From Bursaphelenchus xylophilus (taxonomy: Eukaryota; Nematoda; Chromadorea; Rhabditida; Aphelenchoididae), in the NCBI GenBank assembly GCA_904066235.2, contig CAJFCV020000003.1, positions 5,146,001 through 5,210,000 of the forward strand: 64,000 nucleotides of DNA, written 5' to 3'. Position 1 is the first letter of the stretch. The number at the start of each line of letters is the position of its first letter. A program made the translations under genes and the position numbers. This document shows positions 57,639 through 64,000 of this stretch, one piece after another. The notes below the pieces were generated by a model. The model was not told where the DNA came from. It made no database searches and was given only the letters and a program-made list of their open reading frames with translations.

Positions 57639-58769
57639 TTATATATTTGTACATACGAAATTAGACTAACAATTTAGAGTTTCTTCTGGATGGTATTTAA
57701 AGATCTCTTTTAGTATAAGACATTAATAAAGGTGACATTTAATTCGTTCTTTGGCCTTTTCGGGATGTGAATCGTACAAGGAGAAGTGTTCTTTCGGGAT
57801 CGCTTTCCCATTAAATGTTTTGACTTTATCTAGGAGATTCCCTTTTTGTAATCGGACATTGTTTTGTTGAATTTATCAGATAACAAACTTGGGTGGACTT
57901 TAAAATCTGGTGGGGGATATAAAATATTATGTCATTCTGTTGCGGCTTAACGTGGGCGACTTGACGGATATACCCACGAGGAAGCTCACGGGGGTTTTTG
58001 TCTGATAGATCGCGGAGAACCCTGAGGTGACGCGAAGAGGAAAGGAGGTTTCCATCAAGTCCGCTGGATGACATTGTCCAGAGCAATGAGAATGTTTATC
58101 CTCTTGTCCGTGGGATCAATCGGTAACCGGTAGCGGAAGTCTAGGTCGCGACCTCTTGAACGAAGTGGGTGGCGAAGTGGCCTCAGGGCTTCAGCCTCTG
58201 GCGCTGGTCTGGTGGTTTGGAGACGCGGCGGTCACTCGTCACGCATGTCACTTATCAGCTCATATGTGTCGAATAGAAGATCACGTCATGTGCTCCGACC
58301 AGCTGAGTGCCCGCGGGCATGAAGAAGCGGTCATTCGGACGTCCTTGACTCAGTTTTCCCTTTGATTAGGTAATATGTTTTTGGGTGTGATTCACGTGTG
58401 GAGGAGTTGAGGAGAACCGGTTTCGTGCCAGTCACTTCTCAATCTCTTCAGGAGCCTCAACTCTAGGCGGGTTTTCCATTCGCCTCACAAAAAACAGAAG
58501 AATCTGAGCTCATCCCTCCATTCGCCTTTTTTTATGATTTTTTGTGCGTCTACAGTGTTCCCTTAGCGAAGCGGCTCGGTTCGTGAGGAGTTGCGTGAGA
58601 CGTCTCTCGTCGTTCGGGTCACGCTGAATATCTCCTCAAGTGTTTCAGGATTAGAGGATCGAAGGCCCGGGTCTACCTCCCTCAAGGCCCTTATGCGTCT
58701 GAGCGTCGGGATCACGGGTTGGTCGACGACGACGACAAGAACCCGGAAGCATCTTGGACGGTTGTGGTG
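57639..58769. other. Intergenic
   Basis: 1.13 kb between the 5-phosphatase and the astacin. GC-rich from 57950 to 58350 and 58560-58760; open frames here match nothing I know. Contains an AATAAA for the upstream gene near 57725. Confidence 0.4.
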
Positions 58770-60375
58770 ATGAGTGAAACCGTTCGGGGCCTTAGGTTCA
58801 CTCAACTTGGCCACAAGTTTATTTTGATTAGTTGTTTAATAATAGCCTTTCTTCCGTCTCATTCTTGCCTTATTATCGAGAGATTAGATGTGTTAAACGC
58901 AGAAGATTTTAAGAATGCAGATAATTTGCAAAAAGGTGAGAATCGAAAAAACGTCGCCTTGCTTGATTTTGATCTGGATTTGTATGAGCAACTTCGTTCC
59001 AGATGATGTTTACCGAGATTCGATTCCAATCGAAACCGTCAACGATTACAAGTCCGATATTCGGGGTCCTGTGGCAAACAAAAAACGATTTAAAAGAAAT
59101 GGGGTCAGCAGAGTGACAAAACTATGGCCTCAGGGGAAGATTCCCTATGCCATTTCTCCCCATTACACGACCCATGAAAGAGCTCTTTTGGCAAGGGCTG
59201 TAAAACAGGTGAGTTACCATCTTCCTTAACATATTTCGTCTTTTGTAATTAAACTATCATCTTTCAATAAAAGTAATTGCAGTACCACGAAAAGACCTGC
59301 ATCAGATTTGTTCCGAGAGTCGGCGGGGAGGGAGATTACTTATTTATTGGAAAGGTTGACGGGTAAGTTGTCATTAATCTCGGGATAATTTATTTCAGAT
59401 GTTTCTCGGAGGTCGGACGAACCAGTGGAGTCCAAGTACTGTCATTGGACAACGGCTGTATGGAATACCCGACCATTATCCATGAGATGATGCATGTAGT
59501 TGGGTTTTATCATGAACATGAACGATGGGATCGCGATGCATTCATCGATATTATATGGCAAAATATCGATAGAGGTGGGTGATATCACCACTCCTTACTT
59601 TTTTAGGAGCTCTTGATCAATTTGGAAAGGTGGATCTGAGCAAAACGTCATATTATGGACAACCCTATGATTACAAGTCAATTTTGCATTACGACAGCCT
59701 GGCATTCAGCAAAAATGGATTCCCCACGATGCTACCCAAGAAGTCAGGTACGCCGCCGTTACCGTAACCCTCGATTTCAGGCCTAGCTACTACTATTGGA
59801 AACGCCAAAGACTTCAGTGAAGTCGACCTGGCGAAGATCAACCGAATGTACAAATGTGAGCACCGACGACCTTTGAATGCGTTGTTTGGCTCTGCAACGA
59901 ACAGCCATGTAGCTCCCATATACAGCCAGTCATACGCACGAGGCTCCAGTCGGCCCTCATCGGTGGAAGGGAATCTGATTTATGAGACTCGAAGACCCCA
60001 GACGCCGGTCGGTAAGTGAATAAAATACCCGTAGATTGCGTCGCCGTTGACGGGGAACACGACGCAATCGTTATGCGATCTCCCCCTTCCGAAATGGTTT
60101 GTTTTTCTGATCCGAGTTATACTTTACTTACTTGAAAAAGATCTCAGAAGAAAGCCCCCCAAACAATAACATCGCCTTGTGCTTTTCTCAAAGCGAATCC
60201 TCTTCCATAACAAATAAATATTACTTAAAAAAATAAATCCGTAATGAGATTTCCCTTACTTACAGTATGCGAAGACAAGATCACCGTCTGCTGGTGGACG
60301 CAAGACCGATGTTTGTCGCCCAACATCTATGCGATGATGAAGACTTTATGCGCTAAAACATGTAAATTCTGCTAG
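58770..60375 (+). CDS. Astacin metalloprotease with ShK domain (NAS family)
   Basis: Secreted zinc endopeptidase. Seven exons: 58770-58935, 59003-59208, 59283-59362, 59399-59574, 59607-59747, 59781-60011, 60266-60375; 369 residues. A signal-type hydrophobic stretch (FILISCLIIAFLPSHSC) is followed by a pro-region and the basic site KKRFKRNG. Catalytic domain: KLWPQGKIPYAI start, zinc site HEMMHVVGFYHEHER complete, then SILHYDSLAFS at the Met-turn, where Leu replaces the usual Met. Cys pairs typical of astacins are present (TCIRF, GCMEYP). The C-terminus is a six-Cys ShK toxin-like module ending LCAKTCKFC, common in nematode NAS enzymes. Confidence 0.92.
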
Positions 60376-63300
60376 TTATTGCTTTAAAATGATACTCCGT
60401 TATTGTCTGTGAATAAACGATGTTGTTATACTGTAGAACCGGTCGGAAGAGAAGACATTTTTCTCCGTCTTCTGTGGCTTCACTGTGCGGATCTGAACAA
60501 ATGTCATTGCTCGAGGCGAAGAGAGCCGCAGCCGGCTTCGAAAAGGGCGCCGAAACAGCGGACGCATTGGAGAGACGGCGGAAGAAGCCAGAGTCCGGGA
60601 TCCGAGCCGGTTCTCCCGTCTGGTCTCTCCCCTTGACCACTGTCCATTTCCGAGGGATTGAGAGGGCGAGAGCAGCGACTGAATGAGGCCGGTCTTCGTT
60701 TTTTCCCTGCTAAAAATACTTCTGACCTAAGGGTGTCTCGCTCAACCTTTGCACTTTTTTTATTGTAACAGTCACGATCTCGGAGGACTTGTCCCACCGA
60801 CCGCTCCAACTGACACGAGCCGAGCACTGGCCTCAGCTTGTCAGACATGTCCTGGAACCCAGCCGAACTCCACCGCCAACTCCTGGAAAGTACGTTTATC
60901 TTTTATTTTATGATCTCTTCGCCTTCCAAAGGGCAGGGTTTTCTTCCAGAGAGATTTCCACTCTGATTCTGGGTCAGGCGTGACAGCTATTCCGGGTTGG
61001 GTTAGTCTGTCTGAAAATGCCGTCGGCGGTATTCCTTCCTTTTATTTGCTCCCCATACTCTTTTGTGTGTAACCTTTCTTACTTTTAATGCAAACTAATT
61101 AATTGGGTTAATTCATTTAAATCCGGGATAATCCCCCTCCGGGCTTGCAGCGGCATCGGAAAGGGCAGCGACATGTTTTCTTGGGTAATCGTTTGGTTGG
61201 CTGGTATCATCTATTTGAATAAATTTTCTTTCTTTATGACTGCACTCTAAGGAATTATTTGATCTCGAACTTGACAGTTTTGTGGTGAGTAGTGCTGCTC
61301 TATTTCCCAACGATTCTTTCGCGGCAGAGAGTGCATTCATGCGATGACCTATATACGTCACAGTTGTCCGTCTCTTTACTTCGGATTGTGCCCTTAGGAG
61401 GGCTCAGACATTAAGTACTTTTTAGTAAATCCTAGTGATCAAAATTTTATTTCCCTTTTGCAGAAGTATGACTAACTTTTTACAGCTGTTTTTTCAAATC
61501 CCCGGATAAAAAGTACAGTAATCGGTGCGCAATCTATTTGGCGGGACCTTTGGCCGATCACCTGCCACCGGCTCGCTTCGGCTTTTCTCCGTTTCTGCTC
61601 GCTTCTTTCGTACCAGTCCTCCACTATTTTGCAGATCGTGACTCCCATTCCTCTGATCAGCCGAAAAAAGTCTTGAGGGGCGGTCAACCTTTTGGTGACC
61701 CCTTTTATTCATTTCAATTCAACAAAGCTGCGATTCCCTCACTGTGGCATCCTTTAATTTATGGCATATTCGTTTAAACTTGGTACTTTTTGCTCCATCT
61801 TATACCATTTCCTACCATAATATTAGCCATTTGTTTCCTTCTTATATTGACTCTTAATTCGTGTCATGCAGATCGGGTCATGCCAATCCCATACATATAA
61901 TTTCTAACGGCGGCTGGTAGTGACGCACTCTGTCCGGACTTTCCGTCCGTTTTTTTCGAATTTCGCTTAACTGACCACTTGCCACGGCGCATCTCTGCCG
62001 CCCTTTTTTCTTTTTTGTTGTCCAGTGCAGAACAGGCACAGAACGAGGAGCATGCCTTTCTCCTGAGTCTCAAAGCAGAATTGGGCTTCATTTTCTGCTT
62101 GGGATTACCAAACACATGGACAGTCGCCCATTCCAGGTTTATGATGACATATGTCGGATGTTCAGGCTGGAGTTTTATTTATCGTTTTTGGCTTTTTTTC
62201 CTGGTCTTTTTGAAATGTTTGATGGTCATTAAGTTTCAGGCTAGATGTTTTTTCCAACCAATAATTAATAACTGCAGACACTTTTTCCTGACCGGGTTTA
62301 TAAGGATTAGTGGAACCATTTACCGTATCGTAGAGGAGTCATAGCTGATTGTAACTCGTCAGTCTGGTTGTGTTTCCTTTCCTTCCTCATTCCCACTTCT
62401 CTGAACGGTCTCGTGCGTTCGTTTTGCAAGGATCTCCAGAGCGTTAATTTGTGCGCGATCCGGTCTGTTGCGATGTTGCGGCTTTCCCCGTTTCATCTAT
62501 CTCCGTTCTGCGGAGCAGCAGCGTGATTGTGGATGGGGAATCGATTAGCCTTTAAGGGTTTTTTGCGGGTGAGTTCTCGAGTTCGAAGTCGGGGTTTTCT
62601 GGAAGGGGCCCCGTCTCCCCGTCCCCTTTTTTGTATTGTTTTTGTATTATGTCTGAATGTTTTTGGAGGTCAGTGCTGGTCAGCGCGAGGTGTGGGGTGA
62701 GAGAGTGGATCGCACCGTGCGGTTTTTTGTCTGTCCATTGCCGCTCAGCTCCCCGCTTCTTGCTCCCCGCGCCGGCCTCCTCGCCCCCTGCCGCTTGGTC
62801 TTTTCTCTCGCCTCGTGGTGGACGGACCCGCCAGTCCGTACCGTCTCGCGACAACGTCCTCATCGCGTATAAACAAAAAAAATACGAAGAAACGCATCGC
62901 GCGCGCCACGGCTCGTCTCGACTTGCGCCACCCGCGCCTCCCATTTCAGTTCAATGCGCCCTACTGACCCCGAAGATTGCAATTCACACAACCTCCGACG
63001 GGTTGGGTCTCGAGATTTGTTCTGAAATTGTAAGAGGGCGGAGGAGGGTGATGGCATGGTAGTGGACGGTAATTCAGATCTATTCGGACCGGCTAAGGCC
63101 ATTTTGGGTTGATCCGAGGGTTTGGTTTTATAAAAGTGTACCTTGTTTTGTTTATACTATCAGTCGTATCGCCATTTGTTCTTTGGTTGCCTAAACATTC
63201 CGAGATTTGAATGCCTGAGGCGTGAGAGCCTACAACTTTTTTGTGAATCGCTTTCGTATCGTTGCTCCTCCGTCAGTCATCACTGCGTTGTCTCCGTTTC

Positions 63301-63627
63301 TTTTCTTTACAATAGCGAGGAATTATCGATCTCTGAGTCTCGAGTGTTTCTTAACCAGTTTTTGTTATTACCTGGAGACAATCCAAGTTATTCGTTGTTT
63401 TATATCGATCGATTCATCCCTCTTAAACAAGTTTTTTGTCGTTGTAAAAGGGGGGGGGGGATGGGATCAGCGCAGTTCGAATCGTGATTTTTTGGATGGA
63501 AAAATCCTTAAGCGGAGGGGGAAATGAGGAGTCGGAGTTTCCTTCTCTAACGTATTCTTCGTCGAATCTCCGTTTATTTCGTTCGCTTTCGTTGTTAATA
63601 TCTGATGACTGCTTGATTTCAGGGGGC
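60376..63627. promoter_or_regulatory. Upstream region of lit-1, with a possible untranslated or alternative exon
   Basis: 3.25 kb without a firm gene. A spliced-exon candidate lies at 60771-60889, between TTGTAACAG and GTACGT, and is open in two frames; an open frame from 60501 (MSLLEAKRAAAGF...) precedes it, but I could not join them in phase. T-rich and GC-rich patches alternate (62640-62960 is GC-rich). Probably lit-1 promoter and 5' leader exons. Confidence 0.4.
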
Positions 63628-63992
63628 ATGGCTTTGGTGTCACATCCATCTGGGGCACCCCAAATGTACAAAGACCAAGATAGCATGCCTAACAATAAGC
63701 CCGGAAGCAGTGGAAGTGGGGGTTCCAGTGGGAGTGATGTGGTCTCCTCATTGAGTGGCTCCAGTGGGTCAACGGGCAGCAATATCCATCATCATCAGCC
63801 TCGGGAGTACTCCTGCCCTACTGGATTGGTAAGGCTTGATCCGTAAATAATAATCTTTGTATGCCTTTAGTCTGATCCCAATCATCTGATCAAAGCGATG
63901 GTGCCCAATAACTCTTACATCTCGCCTGTCTCCCCTAAAAGGAGCAATGAAGTTGACCGGCCTATTGGTTATGGTGCTTTTGGTGTTGTGTG
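63628..63992 (+). CDS. lit-1: Nemo-like kinase, 5' part (runs off the window)
   Basis: CMGC Ser/Thr kinase that phosphorylates TCF/POP-1 in Wnt signalling. Two coding exons are visible: 63628-63828 and 63871-63992, both in phase, the second ending in a GTAAGT donor. The N-terminus has a Ser/Gly-rich stretch, then HHHQPREYSCP. Exon 2 ends in the kinase start RPIGYGAFGVVW, whose glycine loop (GxGxFG) and preceding DRPIGYG are diagnostic of NLK. A TTTCAG acceptor six bases before the ATG indicates an upstream leader exon or spliced leader. The catalytic lysine and remainder lie beyond 64000. Confidence 0.93.
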
Positions 63993-64000
63993 GTAAGTTT

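Noticed and set aside
62631..63062. 143-codon plus-strand frame upstream of lit-1
   Set aside because: GC-rich patch with long frames on both strands; no recognisable domain.
1..64000. CRISPR arrays, bacterial operons, rRNA genes
   Set aside because: No regularly spaced direct repeats, no rRNA-like sequence; gene structure is eukaryotic throughout.

Overview
This window reads as nuclear DNA of a nematode. Its protein-coding genes are split by very short introns (mostly 33-60 nt) with GTAAGT-like donors and TTTTAG/TTTCAG acceptors. Same-strand genes often lie 110-220 bp apart, as in nematode operons, and several start codons sit directly on a splice acceptor, as expected for spliced-leader trans-splicing. 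The Hox gene is of the divergent nematode php-3/nob-1 type. A Slingshot phosphatase, which to my knowledge C. elegans lacks, argues against a close Caenorhabditis relative. I do not assign a species. Exon models were assembled by hand from splice signals and reading-frame phase.

Layout: 1-9.9 kb has no gene I can support. It holds inverted-repeat elements (0.8-1.26, 1.33-1.95 and 3.0-3.9 kb, the last enclosing a tRNA-like sequence) and a near-perfect hairpin (2.08 kb). 9.9-11.8 kb is the posterior Hox gene. 12-15.5 kb holds another fold-back repeat, the 3' part of an unrecognised gene and exo-1. 15.6-24.6 kb: PPxY membrane protein, GLTP, Slingshot, a short rabaptin, Derlin-2 and TRAP1. 24.8-33 kb: an unrecognised helical protein, SIRT6-type sirtuin, PAN3, a small four-helix membrane protein, a repeat with a nested insertion. 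33-38.8 kb: SUP-26/RBMS RNA-binding protein and ACSF2 acyl-CoA synthetase, whose second intron carries a transposon-like insert. 39.3-41.8 kb: a tight three-gene cluster (NOL8-like, DNAJC12, UPF0390). 41.9-47.3 kb, minus strand: superaquaporin, CISD3, STPR-repeat protein, small membrane protein. 47.3-50.1 kb is repeats, including a ~1 kb palindrome. 50.1-56 kb: ATPSCKMT/FAM173 with an entire intronless XPR1 inside one intron, then TMEM209. 56.3-60.4 kb: inositol 5-phosphatase and an astacin. The window ends in the first coding exons of lit-1 (Nemo-like kinase).

Most genes are housekeeping: DNA repair (EXO1), mRNA decay (PAN3), ER quality control (Derlin), mitochondrial chaperone and metabolism (TRAP1, ACSF2, CISD3, ATPSCKMT), lipid transfer and phosphoinositides (GLTP, INPP5K-type), actin control (Slingshot). 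Two are developmental regulators (posterior Hox, lit-1). The most unusual structures are the nested intronless XPR1, two probable GC-AG introns, and several fold-back repeat families that share a CGGCGGA motif. I found no clearly new biological system.
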